From: JBCBDX01 sp039822005
Lineage (GTDB): Bacteria; Pseudomonadota; Alphaproteobacteria; Rhizobiales; Rhizobiaceae
Direction of reading: 5' to 3'
Assembly (NCBI GenBank): GCA_039822005.1
Contig: JBCBMZ010000001.1
Location: 310,001-374,000 of the forward strand
DNA length: 64,000 bases
Position numbers and translations under genes: made by a program
The notes under the pieces: generated by a model
What the model was told of the DNA's origin: nothing
Seen by the model: only the letters and a program-made list of their open reading frames with translations
The model's database searches: none
Shown here: in pieces, positions 50,004 to 59,064 of the stretch
Numbering within the stretch: position 1 is the stretch's first letter
Layout of the letters: every line of letters begins with the position of its first letter

Positions 50004-52060
50004 TCTTTTTCTTCGGGTTTCGGTGGCGGCGTGTAATTGTCAGGATCGGCTTTCCACTTGTTCCACTGATCTGGAAATGTCAGGTCGTCCTGACGTTCAA
50101 CGGAGAATGCAGGCATCGCCCAATCCGGCCAATGCGCGGGCCTTGTGATGTCATCCGGCAACCGCGTATCCTCATCACCGAAGGCTGCACTGACTTGGGT
50201 CTGTGTCAGTGAAACCATACTTAAATCACACTTCACGGCAGCAGAATAGAATTCTGCTGCCGTGAATGTGGTTTCATCGTCGAGCCGCACTAGTCTGAAG
50301 TTTGCCCCCTGCGCATCCGCAAATCTGAAGTCCGCCCCCTGCGCCTGCGCAAAGCTGAAGTTCGCCCCCTGCGCGTGCGCAAAGCTGAAGTTCGCCCCCT
50401 GCGCCTGCGCTTCGCTGAAGTCCGCCCCCTGCGCCTTCGCAAATCTGAAGTTCGCCCCCTGCGCGTCCGTTCGGAAGAAGTCTGCCCCCTGCGCCTGCGC
50501 TTTGTAGAAGTTCGCCCCTTGCGCGTCGGCGCGGAAGAAGTCCGCCCCCTGCGCGTCCGCAGATCTGAAGTCCGCCCCCTGCGCCTTGTAGAAGTTCGCC
50601 CCTTGCGCCTGCGCTTTGTAGAAGCTCGCCCCCTGCGCCTGCGCTTCGCTGAAGTCCGCCCCCTGCAAATCTGCGCTCTCAAAGCGCGCGAGTGAAAAGT
50701 CTGCCGCTTGCGCAGCACCACTCATGTCCGCCTTGACCAGATTGGTCTCTCGCAGATCCAGTCGGAATTTGGGCTTGAGTTCGTCCCACGCGTCGCGGGC
50801 TTCCTCGTGCTTTTTGACGCCGTCCAGATAGTCATGGCTGGCGTTGCCATCTTCCTTGGTGCACCATTCAGGCCAATTCGGCATTTTTTCTTCAAACGGC
50901 CGCCACTCGCCCCATTCCTTTTCTTTCTGCGCTCGGCTGCGCCGCCCGATAACCGTGAGCGCCGTTTGCACATCCGCGCGGGGCTTGATGCCCTCCAAGG
51001 CCTTTCGGTGTTCTGTTTTCCATGTCCCGATCGCCTCCTCGAAGTCGTTGCCCTCTTCATTTTCGCCCTCAAACCATTCCGGCGGTTTTGGCAGTTCGGG
51101 TGCTTCACTTGCGGGCGCATTCTCGCGAATGTAGGCGCACAGGATTTCCATGATCTGGATATGGTCGCGTAAACTGTCCTGCGCGATTCGTTCGAGTGCG
51201 TATATGGCGCCGATTCGCACTTCGAGGTTGGAAACCGTTTGTGAAAACACTTGCCAGTCGCCCGTCTCGGCTATTGCTTCATCTCCTACAAGTTCAGGCT
51301 TCTTTCCCTGCCATTCAATTTGGGTTCGAGAATTCTTCCAGCTACGGACCTCATATTCTTTAACCGGGATCATCTCTCTGTTTTCTTCGTCGAAGTGTTC
51401 ACCGTAAGGGTCAACGCTCTCCACTATTGAGTATTCAAGCGGCGGTTCAAATTCTTTGTTCCGTGGGATCATGTGATGAACTGTTCCTAAGGAACCTGAA
51501 TAGATTGTGATCGACCTCCCGATTGTCTGTTCGGTTTTTTCCGCTCCCATTCCCTCAACGGCCTTGTTAATGCGGTCGGTGAGCAAGCCTTCTTCCTGCG
51601 CCTTGGTCTGGCGTTCGACGGTTTGCACACGCACCAGGGCAAGGGGGGCCGCCACAAGGCCACCCAGAAGCGCGACGGTTCCTGCCACAGCGAGATAATA
51701 GGCGCGCGGATCGGCGTCATCGCCGCTCGGCGGGTTGAGGCCAAGTTGCGCGAAGTTGCGAATGATCAACCCGATAAAGAAAAGCCAGAATGGTGCCGCT
51801 ATCAAAGCCAGCCATTTGATGGCGTGAATGCCGCTGTTTTCCTCATACATCCACTGAAGGAAACGGGTCAGCCACGACTTTTTGGCGCTGCTCTCTTCCT
51901 TCCATTGTTCGAGAACGCACGGTATGGCGTTGTTAAAGACAAAAACGGTCACAAACACCAACAACCCGAAGAAAAACCACGCCCCAAAAAACCAGAACGT
52001 CGACATCTCAATCGGTATCTCGATTGAAAAGCGCGTGCCTTTTTCTGTTTCGGTGAACAT
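50000..52060 (-). CDS. Membrane protein with decapeptide (pentapeptide-type) repeats
   Basis: 686 residues, with GGAAGGGG before the start. Three hydrophobic helices lie near residues 20-45, 80-102 and 120-145. A soluble region contains IGAIYALERIAQDSLRDHIQ, a motif seen in many pentapeptide-repeat membrane proteins. After several Trp/Glu-rich segments, residues about 440-590 carry tandem units of ten, typically AQAQGADFSE, which form a right-handed quadrilateral beta helix. The C terminus is Pro-rich. The function is unknown. Similar architectures are common in bacteria, some near defence or stress genes. It shares its stop region with lepA. Confidence 0.82.
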   Translation of the reverse strand: MFTETEKGTRFSIEIPIEMSTFWFFGAWFFFGLLVFVTVFVFNNAIPCVLEQWKEESSAKKSWLTRFLQWMYEENSGIHAIKWLALIAAPFWLFFIGLIIRNFAQLGLNPPSGDDADPRAYYLAVAGTVALLGGLVAAPLALVRVQTVERQTKAQEEGLLTDRINKAVEGMGAEKTEQTIGRSITIYSGSLGTVHHMIPRNKEFEPPLEYSIVESVDPYGEHFDEENREMIPVKEYEVRSWKNSRTQIEWQGKKPELVGDEAIAETGDWQVFSQTVSNLEVRIGAIYALERIAQDSLRDHIQIMEILCAYIRENAPASEAPELPKPPEWFEGENEEGNDFEEAIGTWKTEHRKALEGIKPRADVQTALTVIGRRSRAQKEKEWGEWRPFEEKMPNWPEWCTKEDGNASHDYLDGVKKHEEARDAWDELKPKFRLDLRETNLVKADMSGAAQAADFSLARFESADLQGADFSEAQAQGASFYKAQAQGANFYKAQGADFRSADAQGADFFRADAQGANFYKAQAQGADFFRTDAQGANFRFAKAQGADFSEAQAQGANFSFAHAQGANFSFAQAQGADFRFADAQGANFRLVRLDDETTFTAAEFYSAAVKCDLSMVSLTQTQVSAAFGDEDTRLPDDITRPAHWPDWAMPAFSVERQDDLTFPDQWNKWKADPDNYTPPPKPEEKD
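50295..50666. repeat. Tandem 30-bp repeat in the pentapeptide gene
   Basis: Twelve head-to-tail units, plus a partial one, each begin with CTGAAG, TAGAAG or AAGAAG followed by TCCGCCCCCTGCGC-like sequence. Eleven are 30 bp and one (50565-50588) is 24 bp, which removes two residues without changing frame. Units differ at a few positions. They encode the decapeptide repeat of the protein on the minus strand and cause long antisense open frames. Confidence 0.9.
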
Positions 52061-52430
52061 GCCCCTTCCCCGTTTTCAGCAATAATGCGGGGATTTTCCA
52101 TTTGATGGAAGAGTGTGTTTGGCGGGTTTCACGGAATGGGCCCTCGCTTCAAGGGCACGGATGACGGCGGTGGGTAAATCGTCAAAATCATCGCACGAAG
52201 CAGGGGTTAAAAGTGTTGGGCCTCCAATCCTTGACGTTGCCAATAGCTGATCAGGTATTCGCCCCTCGCGTTGGTTTTTCCGTACCGCCCCCTGCACCGC
52301 TTATGGCGTGGTACAAGACATCCCAAAAGTGCCCGATGAAATCTTCATAACGCCAAAATTTCGTCTCTATCCTATGAAATGAACGCCGTTCAAAAGTTGT
52401 TGTGGCCAATGGCGAGAGGGAGTGGTCCGC
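52061..52430. other. Divergent gap without supported gene
   Basis: 370 bp between the divergent pentapeptide-repeat and lipoprotein genes. It should contain both promoters. A 73-codon minus-strand frame (52076-52297) has no recognisable product and no clear ribosome-binding site. Nothing else stands out. Confidence 0.5.
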
Positions 52431-53078
52431 ATGCCGACCTATGTCAGAACGATGTTTGCGATTGCGCTCGTCGCATTTGTATCCGCTTGCGGTTACGGAC
52501 CTGAGACGGTGGCGGTGAAGGTGGAAAACGCGCGCGCCAAAAAAGGCACCCACATATTTGCGGTGGCAACGGACTTCAAGATCGTCAGCCAACCAACGGG
52601 CGCGATCAACACATTTCCCAATGGCGGCGTCCCGCGTGTCTCGGCACATGAGGCGCGGATTTACGTCGTCAATCTGGACAAACAAACTATGCGGCTGGCC
52701 GCGCAAATTACCGATTGGGGTGAAATTCCGAGGCCCAAGCAAGTTTGGGTCGAGGGCTGGGTGGGCAATACGCTTTACTTCACCCTTTATGGATATGGCG
52801 GTGACAGCCGCTCGGGCGATGATCTCCATGATCCCCGCGAGCTCGTGTTTCGCGTCACACCATGGGGTTTTGTTGAGCAGGTGGAGGCTTATCCTGAAGG
52901 ACTGCAGGCACAGAAGAATTCCGGGAAAGCCGGTGATGCGCCATTTCTGCGGTTGAGTAAGGGCCACACGGACGTCAATGCGGGCATCAATGGCAGCCCT
53001 GGTAAGGCGTCGCGGACAGCCAGGTTCTCGCTTGAGCCGAGTACCGGAGAGGCGCAGCTGACATTTATAAACAACTGA
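52431..53078 (+). CDS. Putative lipoprotein of unknown function
   Basis: 215 residues from ATG 52431, with GAGAGGGAG upstream. The signal FAIALVAFVSACGYG is a lipoprotein signal peptide with lipobox VSAC. The mature part is beta-rich (ARIYVVNLDKQTMRLAAQIT, VEGWVGNTLYFTLYGYGG) with no recognised domain. It is probably envelope-anchored. A longer minus-strand frame across the same bases (52251-53102) has no signal or family features and was rejected. It converges on the Nudix gene with 20 bp between stops. Confidence 0.75.
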   Translation: MPTYVRTMFAIALVAFVSACGYGPETVAVKVENARAKKGTHIFAVATDFKIVSQPTGAINTFPNGGVPRVSAHEARIYVVNLDKQTMRLAAQITDWGEIPRPKQVWVEGWVGNTLYFTLYGYGGDSRSGDDLHDPRELVFRVTPWGFVEQVEAYPEGLQAQKNSGKAGDAPFLRLSKGHTDVNAGINGSPGKASRTARFSLEPSTGEAQLTFINN

Positions 53079-53098
53079 TGTGTAAACCGCCCAGTTTC

Positions 53099-53623
53099 TC
53101 ACAGACGCTGCAGCACCGCCGGCAAAAGCGCTTCGAACTGCGTCAGTAATTCCGAATAGTCATCATCTTTGATCAGGCGGCGGGCTTGCGGCAGGGTGAC
53201 CCATTGGCGCTCGCGCACATTTTCTTCCAGCCATTTTTTTGAGGTAGACTTGGCGAGCAATGGGAAAAAGGTGCACGGCACATGCTCGTAGAATGCCTCA
53301 AATTGGCGCTCGATCATGACCGTCATCGGAAATTCGGTCATCAACCGGCCTTTGACGCCGGTTTCCTCCAAGGTTTCGCGCACGGCTGCCTCTTCCATGC
53401 TCTCACCGAATTCCAATGTGCCCTTGGGTACAATCCAACGTCTGCGGGTCATCGAGGTGATCAACAGGATGGAGACTGGATCACTCTTCTTCTTTGGCCG
53501 CCGGAATGGAATGGCACCGGCGCGGTGGATCGTTGCGTTGATGTTCATAAAGCCAAAACTATCACGGGCAATGAGCGCGACAAGCGCATCATTTAAATGG
53601 TTCAGATTTCGCCAACCATCCAT
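53099..53623 (-). CDS. Nudix hydrolase
   Basis: Up to 174 residues. The Nudix box GTLEFGESMEEAAVRETLEE continues to TGV and fits GX5EX7REUXEEXGU exactly. Upstream RRWIVPKGTLEFGE resembles the diphosphoinositol/diadenosine polyphosphate hydrolase group (WxxPKG). It cleaves a nucleoside or related diphosphate, and the substrate is not known. The start is uncertain: ATG 53623 or the internal ATG 53548 (149 residues), and neither has a strong ribosome-binding site. It lies just upstream of, and divergent from, the flp pilin gene. Confidence 0.85.
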   Translation of the reverse strand: MDGWRNLNHLNDALVALIARDSFGFMNINATIHRAGAIPFRRPKKKSDPVSILLITSMTRRRWIVPKGTLEFGESMEEAAVRETLEETGVKGRLMTEFPMTVMIERQFEAFYEHVPCTFFPLLAKSTSKKWLEENVRERQWVTLPQARRLIKDDDYSELLTQFEALLPAVLQRL

Positions 53624-53773
53624 TTACCATCGTTTGAAAGTGGGGCGATTCACATTTTGGAAACCCTGTTTTTTAAGTGGGTGGCAAGGCGTGTCGCGTA
53701 AGTTTGGCCTCACTGATCGAGGGGAACACCTTGACGGTAAGTGCTGTAAATTTACGAGTAAGGAGCTCAACCA

Positions 53774-53926
53774 ATGTTTGCACGTTTCATCAAAGACGAG
53801 TCTGGCGCAACAGCTATCGAATACGGCCTCATCGCTGCTCTGATCGCTCTGGCGATCATCGTTGGCGCCGGTGCCCTCGGTTCTAACCTGAACGCTAAGT
53901 TCGAATCTATCTCTACATCTTTCTAA
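53774..53926 (+). CDS. Flp-type major pilin
   Basis: 50 residues, with AAGGAG upstream of ATG 53774. MFARFIKDESG is a short leader ending in Gly, and the mature part begins ATAIEYGLIAALIALAII with Glu5 and the adjacent Tyr of the Flp motif. It ends in Phe (ESISTSF). The leader is cut by the CpaA peptidase and the mature subunit forms the Flp/Tad pilus fibre. A strong terminator follows, so the pilin is expressed apart from the cpa genes. Confidence 0.95.
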   Translation: MFARFIKDESGATAIEYGLIAALIALAIIVGAGALGSNLNAKFESISTSF

Positions 53927-53948
53927 TAGTTGTAGAATTACGATTGAG

Positions 53949-53989
53949 CGACCTGCTGCACCCATTGTGCAGCAGGTCGTTTCTATTTT
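53949..53989 (+). terminator. Strong terminator after the Flp pilin
   Basis: Perfect 13-bp arms, CGACCTGCTGCAC and GTGCAGCAGGTCG, enclose a 5-base loop and are followed by TTTCTATTTT. It would give a separate, abundant pilin message. Confidence 0.9.
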
Positions 53990-54073
53990 GGTCAGCCGTT
54001 TTTACGGGCCGGTGACTTTTTCTTAAATGACCCGCGCTAGTGTTTAAAAGCTGACAATTCCGGGGTTTTGGTC

Positions 54074-54586
54074 ATGATCGCCACCATCATCTTTATCGTG
54101 TTTCCGTTTGCCATGATCTATGCGGCGCTTTCCGATATTCTAACGATGACCATTGCGAACCGGATTTCCCTTTTGCTTATTGGCGGCTTTGTATTGGTCG
54201 CCCCTTTCATCGGGCTGAGCTGGACAGACTTTGCCTGGCATTGGGCAGCCTTTGTATTGGTGTTGACCATTACCTTTGGTCTGTTCGCCGCTGGCGTGAT
54301 GGGCGGTGGCGATGCAAAACTGATGGCTTCCACGTCCCTTTGGATCGGCTTCAACATGCAGCTGATGGAATATGCAATCGCATTTACCGTGGCCGGAGGC
54401 GTTCTAACGCTGATGCTGATTTTGTTGCGCAACTCTGCATTGGCAACATATGTCGGCGAAATTCGGGTTCTCTGGCGCATGCTGGATGAGAAAGACATTC
54501 CTTACGGCGTCGCGCTTGCCATCGGCGGGCTAACGGTGTTCCCGGAAACAGCAGCCATGCAGTGGGCAATTTCCCAGACATTGTGA
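54074..54586 (+). CDS. cpaA: Prepilin peptidase CpaA/TadV
   Basis: 170 residues, almost all membrane helices. The aspartic protease motifs of type IV prepilin peptidases are present: Asp in AALSDILTMTIANR and the GxGD-type MGGGDAKLMA. It lacks the N-methylation domain, as Tad peptidases do. It processes the Flp pilin and TadE-like pseudopilins. ATG 54074 is preferred over TTG 54068 because CGGGG lies 8 bp upstream. It is the first machinery gene after the pilin. Confidence 0.9.
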   Translation: MIATIIFIVFPFAMIYAALSDILTMTIANRISLLLIGGFVLVAPFIGLSWTDFAWHWAAFVLVLTITFGLFAAGVMGGGDAKLMASTSLWIGFNMQLMEYAIAFTVAGGVLTLMLILLRNSALATYVGEIRVLWRMLDEKDIPYGVALAIGGLTVFPETAAMQWAISQTL

Positions 54587-54707
54587 TCTTCGGGCACGGC
54601 AACTTTTTATTTACCCTGTTTGATACCGAAGCGTTAACCGTAATTACACCATTGGCGGGCCACTCTAGCGCAACAGCATAAGTTGCTTTGAGTGAGCGGG
54701 TGAAGCC

Positions 54708-55526
54708 ATGTCGACGCGTATGATTATCTTAGGTGTTGCCGTTTTGGCAGCGGGAGGTGCCGGATATTTGGCCATGAACATGGTCAATCAGCCAGCGCCA
54801 GACCCCGTAGAAGTGCAGGCTGATGCGCCGCCACCGATCTCGCTCGATCAGGTTCTTGTCGCCGACCAATCAATGTCAGTCGGTGATCGCGTGGAGCGCA
54901 ATCTGCGCTGGCAGGATTGGCCGACAAAAAGTCTCGCCCCGGATTTTATCACCAAATCAGCACGCCCTGATGCGCTCGAAGAACTGGCCACTCGTATCGT
55001 TCGTTCACCCGTTGTTGAAGGCGAACCCATTCGCCCGATCAAGCTTTTGGGCGCAGATCAGAGTTTTATGTCTTCTATCCTGCCGTCAGGCAAACGGGCG
55101 GTAGCCACGCAAATCGCAGCGGACACATCGGCCGGCGGGTTTATTTTGCCCAACGATTATGTGGACGTGATCATGACACGGCGCGGTCAAGGCAATGTTG
55201 AGACTTTTGTCACCGAAACCATAATGGAAAATATTCGTGTTCTGGCCATCGACCAGACCGTGCGTGAAGCCGAAGACGGTTCGCTTGTAATCGTCGGTCA
55301 GACAGCCACATTGGAATTGTCGCCACGCCAAGCCGAGATCATCGTCGTTGCACAGCAAATGTCCGACCGCCTGACCTTGGCGCTGCGTTCGGTGCAGGAT
55401 GTTGATTCAGCACAAATCGACGAATCTGCATCGCACTTGCTGTCCGACGATGGAACCGGAGGGCAACGCGGCTCTGTGAACGTGATCCGCGGCGGCAATC
55501 TTGCAGTGGAACAGGGAGGCGACTGA
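54708..55526 (+). CDS. cpaB: Flp pilus assembly protein CpaB/RcpC
   Basis: 272 residues. One N-terminal membrane anchor (MIILGVAVLAAGGAGYLAM) precedes an SAF-like domain with VLVADQSMSVGDRVERN and VVEGEPIRPIKLL. A CpaB C-terminal domain follows with SAGGFILPNDYVDVIMTRRG and ATLELSPRQAEIIVVAQQM. It acts in the periplasm with the secretin CpaC. It overlaps the cpaC start by one base (TGATG). Confidence 0.92.
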   Translation: MSTRMIILGVAVLAAGGAGYLAMNMVNQPAPDPVEVQADAPPPISLDQVLVADQSMSVGDRVERNLRWQDWPTKSLAPDFITKSARPDALEELATRIVRSPVVEGEPIRPIKLLGADQSFMSSILPSGKRAVATQIAADTSAGGFILPNDYVDVIMTRRGQGNVETFVTETIMENIRVLAIDQTVREAEDGSLVIVGQTATLELSPRQAEIIVVAQQMSDRLTLALRSVQDVDSAQIDESASHLLSDDGTGGQRGSVNVIRGGNLAVEQGGD

Positions 55527-57058
55527 TGACTGAGCATAACACCTGTTTTTTAGCCCGTAAGCGGAGCGCCAAAGTGATAAATTCAGCAGCAAAAAAGATA
55601 TCCAAAGCAGCCACTGCGGCCATTGTTGCCACCGGCCTCCTTGCCGCGGGTGTTGCACTGCCAAGCACATATGGCGAGGCTTTGGCGTCCAACATAATCC
55701 AAGTTGGGAAAAATGGTGGGCGCTCAGAATCGGTTGTGCTGGGTCTCGACAAGTCAATCGTGCTGGAACTTCCGGCAGATGCGCATGACATCCTTGTTGC
55801 CAATCCAGGTGTCGCAGACGCGGTTTCCCGCACCGCACGTCGTATTTACCTCTTCGGCAAGTCTGTCGGTGCGACCAATATTTTTGTTTTCGACAAAGCG
55901 GGCAGGCAGATTGTTAATCTTGACCTGCAGGTTGAACGCGATGTCGCTGGGCTGGATCGGTATCTGGAGCGCTTCATTCCGCGCTCAAACATCAAGACCG
56001 AGATCATCAACGACAACATCATTCTGACCGGTACGGTCGAAACACCGCAGGATTCTGCCAAGGCACAGCAATTGGCGGAGATTTTCGTCACCGGTGGTGA
56101 ACGCGCCGACAATGGCGGCGGCGGCTTCAGCTTCTTCAATATTGGTGGCGGCAGCAGCCAAATCGTCAATTTGTTGGAAATCAGTGGCGGCGACCAAGTT
56201 CATTTGAAAGTAACAGTTGCCGAGATTCAGCGCTCTGTTCTCAAGCAATTGGGTGTGAACGTGCTGGGCAGCCGCACCGGCGGCAATGGCATCACCTTTT
56301 CAGGCGTTGGTAACTCCCTCGTCGAAGCCACAAACCCGCCAACATCAACTGGATTTAATATCGGTGGCATGATCGGCGGCCTCCAACTCGACGCCTACTT
56401 GCGTGCGATGGAGGAAGCCGGCGTGATGAAAGCGCTCGCGACACCAACCCTGACAGCCGTTTCCGGTGAAGCGGCTGAATTCCGCGTCGGCGGTAGCGTC
56501 AACGTTGCTGCAGGCGTCGCCGAAGATGGTTCGCAAAACATCGATACCATTGAATATGGTGTTGGGTTGAACTTCACCCCCGTGGTCCTGTCACCAGGAC
56601 GCATCTCCCTGCAGATCCGAACCGAAGTTTCAGAGCCTGTTGCAAACACAACCGGTGGCCTCACTGCCGCTGAAGGTGGTTTGACACTGCGTGAGCGCAT
56701 CGCTGACACGACCATTGAACTCCCATCCGGCGGCTCGATGGTTATCGCGGGATTGATCCAGGATGATGTTCGCCAAACAGTAACAGGTTTTCCGGTTCTC
56801 AAAGACTTGCCGGTTCTCGGAACATTGTTCCGCAGCCGCGAATACACGCGCTCTGAGACAGAGTTGGTGATTATGGTGACGCCTTACCTCGTGCGTCCTG
56901 TGCCGGAGTCCGCCATTTCTCTCCCGACAGACAATTTCAATCCGGCCAGTGACCGTGCTGGCAACCTGTTGGGCCGGGTGAACCGCATTTACGGAAACGT
57001 CAGCAATGATTTGCCCAATGGGCGCTATCACGGCGCTGTTGGCTTCATCTACAAGTAA
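55526..57058 (+). CDS. cpaC: Type II/IV secretin CpaC/RcpA
   Basis: 510 residues. A long N-region with signal peptide (AAIVATGLLAAGVALPS) is followed by the pilus-assembly N-domain (LGLDKSIVLELPADAHDILV, RRIYLFGKSVGATNIFVFD), a BON-like segment and the secretin domain, with LKVTVAEIQRSVLKQLGVNV, IQDDVRQTVTGFPVLKDLPV and LGTLFRSREYTRSETELVIM. It forms the outer-membrane channel for the Flp pilus. The N-domain resembles the stand-alone protein at 25695-26150. Confidence 0.95.
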   Translation: MTEHNTCFLARKRSAKVINSAAKKISKAATAAIVATGLLAAGVALPSTYGEALASNIIQVGKNGGRSESVVLGLDKSIVLELPADAHDILVANPGVADAVSRTARRIYLFGKSVGATNIFVFDKAGRQIVNLDLQVERDVAGLDRYLERFIPRSNIKTEIINDNIILTGTVETPQDSAKAQQLAEIFVTGGERADNGGGGFSFFNIGGGSSQIVNLLEISGGDQVHLKVTVAEIQRSVLKQLGVNVLGSRTGGNGITFSGVGNSLVEATNPPTSTGFNIGGMIGGLQLDAYLRAMEEAGVMKALATPTLTAVSGEAAEFRVGGSVNVAAGVAEDGSQNIDTIEYGVGLNFTPVVLSPGRISLQIRTEVSEPVANTTGGLTAAEGGLTLRERIADTTIELPSGGSMVIAGLIQDDVRQTVTGFPVLKDLPVLGTLFRSREYTRSETELVIMVTPYLVRPVPESAISLPTDNFNPASDRAGNLLGRVNRIYGNVSNDLPNGRYHGAVGFIYK

Positions 57059-57072
57059 CCGGAGTAAGACTG

Positions 57073-57723
57073 ATGACGCCGCAAAAGATTTTCAAGATCG
57101 CCATGGTGGCCACATTGGCCGGCGCTACCGCAGGTTGCATGTCGCAAAAGCGTGACTCCTTTACCGTGGGCAGTATCCCCGAGGATTATCGCACGAACCA
57201 TCCCATAGTGCTTACCGAAGGTGAGAAGACTTTTGATGTCCCCGTTTCAGCAAGTTCGCACAAGCTGACGGATCCGGTAAAATCCAACATTCGTGGCTTT
57301 GCTGCTGCCTTCAAGCAATCATCGTCCGGCATGATGTATATGTTGCTGCCGTCGAACTCAGCCAATTCGGGTGCTGCTGCTTCGGCCCGCCGCCATGTGC
57401 TGGAATCTTTGGAAGCTGGCGGCGTGCCCAGACACAAGGTTCTGATCCAAAATTATGATGCTTCCGGCCATGGGCCAACCGCACCCATTCGATTGGCATA
57501 CAAACATGTAACAGCATCGACCAACGAATGCGGACGTTGGCCTGACGATCTGACAGCAACGGCTGAAAATCAGCACTTCCACAATTTTGGCTGCGCTTCG
57601 CAGTCCAATCTGGCGGCAGCCATAGAGAACCCGACCGACCTGATGGCGCCGCGAGCATCGACACCAATCGACGCTGCGCGCCGCAGTAAAGTCTATGAAG
57701 ATTATGTCGGCGGTGCCGAGTGA
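57073..57723 (+). CDS. cpaD: Pilus assembly lipoprotein CpaD
   Basis: 216 residues. The N terminus (IAMVATLAGATAGCMSQ) is a lipoprotein signal with lipobox ATAGC. DYRTNHPIVLTEGEKTFDVP and NFGCASQSNLAAAIENPTDL are CpaD family motifs. CpaD helps secretin function at the outer membrane. It is 15 bp after cpaC and 40 bp before cpaE. Confidence 0.92.
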   Translation: MTPQKIFKIAMVATLAGATAGCMSQKRDSFTVGSIPEDYRTNHPIVLTEGEKTFDVPVSASSHKLTDPVKSNIRGFAAAFKQSSSGMMYMLLPSNSANSGAAASARRHVLESLEAGGVPRHKVLIQNYDASGHGPTAPIRLAYKHVTASTNECGRWPDDLTATAENQHFHNFGCASQSNLAAAIENPTDLMAPRASTPIDAARRSKVYEDYVGGAE

Positions 57724-57762
57724 TGAAGGCGCAGCACTAACGTAGGGCCATTGGATTAAAAC

Positions 57763-59040
57763 ATGTCAAACGCAGCCTTGGAACCAGAACACATCGCCGA
57801 AAACCTTGCCGATCAGGTCGATCCGCACAAACTTGCAGAAGTTAGACCGATTCCGCGTATTTCGATACAGGCCTTCTGCGAGACGCAGTCGGTCATGTCG
57901 CCGGTCGAGAAGATGACGACCGACCGCCGCATGTCAAATGCACAGGTTCGCACGCATATGGGTGGTCTGATCGCGGCGATTGATTACTATCAAACGTCGC
58001 CGACGCCAAACTTGATCATCGTGGAATCCACGCTGCGGCCGGATGAGCTTATTGCGACATTGGTTGGCCTTGCTGAAGTGTGTGATCCAAGCAGCCGTGT
58101 TGTCGTGGTTGGCCACTATAATGATGTGGGGCTTTACCGCGAACTGACACGGTCAGGTGTTTCTGAATATCTTGTGGCACCGGTTTCGATCGCCGACATC
58201 ATGACTGTGATTTCAACCCAGTTTGTTAATCCCGACGCCGAACCGCTTGGGCGGACAATTGGTTTCGTCGGCGCCAAGGGCGGTGTCGGTTCATCAACCA
58301 TCGCACACAATGTCGCCTGGTCCATCTCTTCGCTGTTTGAGAGCGAAACTGTCGTTGCGGACATGGATCTTCCTTTCGGCACCGCCAACATCAATTTTGA
58401 TCAAGACCCCGCACAGGGGATGGCAGAAGCGGTATTTTCGCCCGAGCGCGTGGATGAGGTTTTCGTCGACCGTCTATTGGCTCAATGCGCCGAGCACCTG
58501 TCCCTGTTGGCAGCACCTTCCATGCTCGATAGAACCTACGATTTTGACGAAGCCGCATTTACCAGCCTGATTGAGGCCACGCAGCGTACAGCGCCCAACG
58601 TTGTGCTCGATATTCCCCATGTGTGGAATGCGTGGACTGAAAGAACGCTGGCGCAAATCGACGAGGTTGTGATCGTGGCCGCGCCTGAATTGGCAAATCT
58701 GCGCAACGCCAAAAACATGATTGATACGCTCAAGCGCCTGCGCCCCAACGATTTTGCGCCACGCCTTGTGATCAATATGGTGGGCATGCCCAAACGCCCG
58801 GAGATATCGCCAGCAGATTTCTCCGAACCCCTTGAACTCGATCCGACCGCCATCGTTCCTTTTGACGCGGCTCTGTTCGGCAATGCGGCTAATTCGGGAC
58901 GCATGATTTCTGAGACCGAGGCCACAAGCCCTGTCGTTTCAATGCTGTCTGATATCGCTCACGCCGTAACGGGTAGAGGCATTGTGGCCAGTAAACCAAA
59001 GTCCGGGCTTAAAGGAATTCTAGCCCGCCTGAAAAAGTAA
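57763..59040 (+). CDS. cpaE: Pilus localisation ATPase-like protein CpaE/TadZ
   Basis: 425 residues. The N-terminal receiver-like domain includes LIIVESTLRPDELIATLVGL and VVVVGHYNDVGLYRELTRSG. A MinD/ParA-type ATPase domain follows with the deviant Walker A GAKGGVGSSTIAHNVAW and MDLPFGTANINFDQDP. CpaE directs the Tad machine to its cellular position. It lies between cpaD and cpaF in the same transcript. Confidence 0.93.
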   Translation: MSNAALEPEHIAENLADQVDPHKLAEVRPIPRISIQAFCETQSVMSPVEKMTTDRRMSNAQVRTHMGGLIAAIDYYQTSPTPNLIIVESTLRPDELIATLVGLAEVCDPSSRVVVVGHYNDVGLYRELTRSGVSEYLVAPVSIADIMTVISTQFVNPDAEPLGRTIGFVGAKGGVGSSTIAHNVAWSISSLFESETVVADMDLPFGTANINFDQDPAQGMAEAVFSPERVDEVFVDRLLAQCAEHLSLLAAPSMLDRTYDFDEAAFTSLIEATQRTAPNVVLDIPHVWNAWTERTLAQIDEVVIVAAPELANLRNAKNMIDTLKRLRPNDFAPRLVINMVGMPKRPEISPADFSEPLELDPTAIVPFDAALFGNAANSGRMISETEATSPVVSMLSDIAHAVTGRGIVASKPKSGLKGILARLKK

Positions 59041-59064
59041 GCATATCGGGATTGGTGAAGAACA

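Noticed and set aside
50295..50666. CRISPR-like regularly spaced repeats
   Set aside because: The units are contiguous 30-bp coding repeats with no unique spacers and encode a decapeptide repeat. No cas gene is near.
52251..53102. 283-codon minus-strand frame
   Set aside because: It overlaps the lipoprotein gene completely. The plus-strand frame has a lipobox and a ribosome-binding site, and this one has neither.
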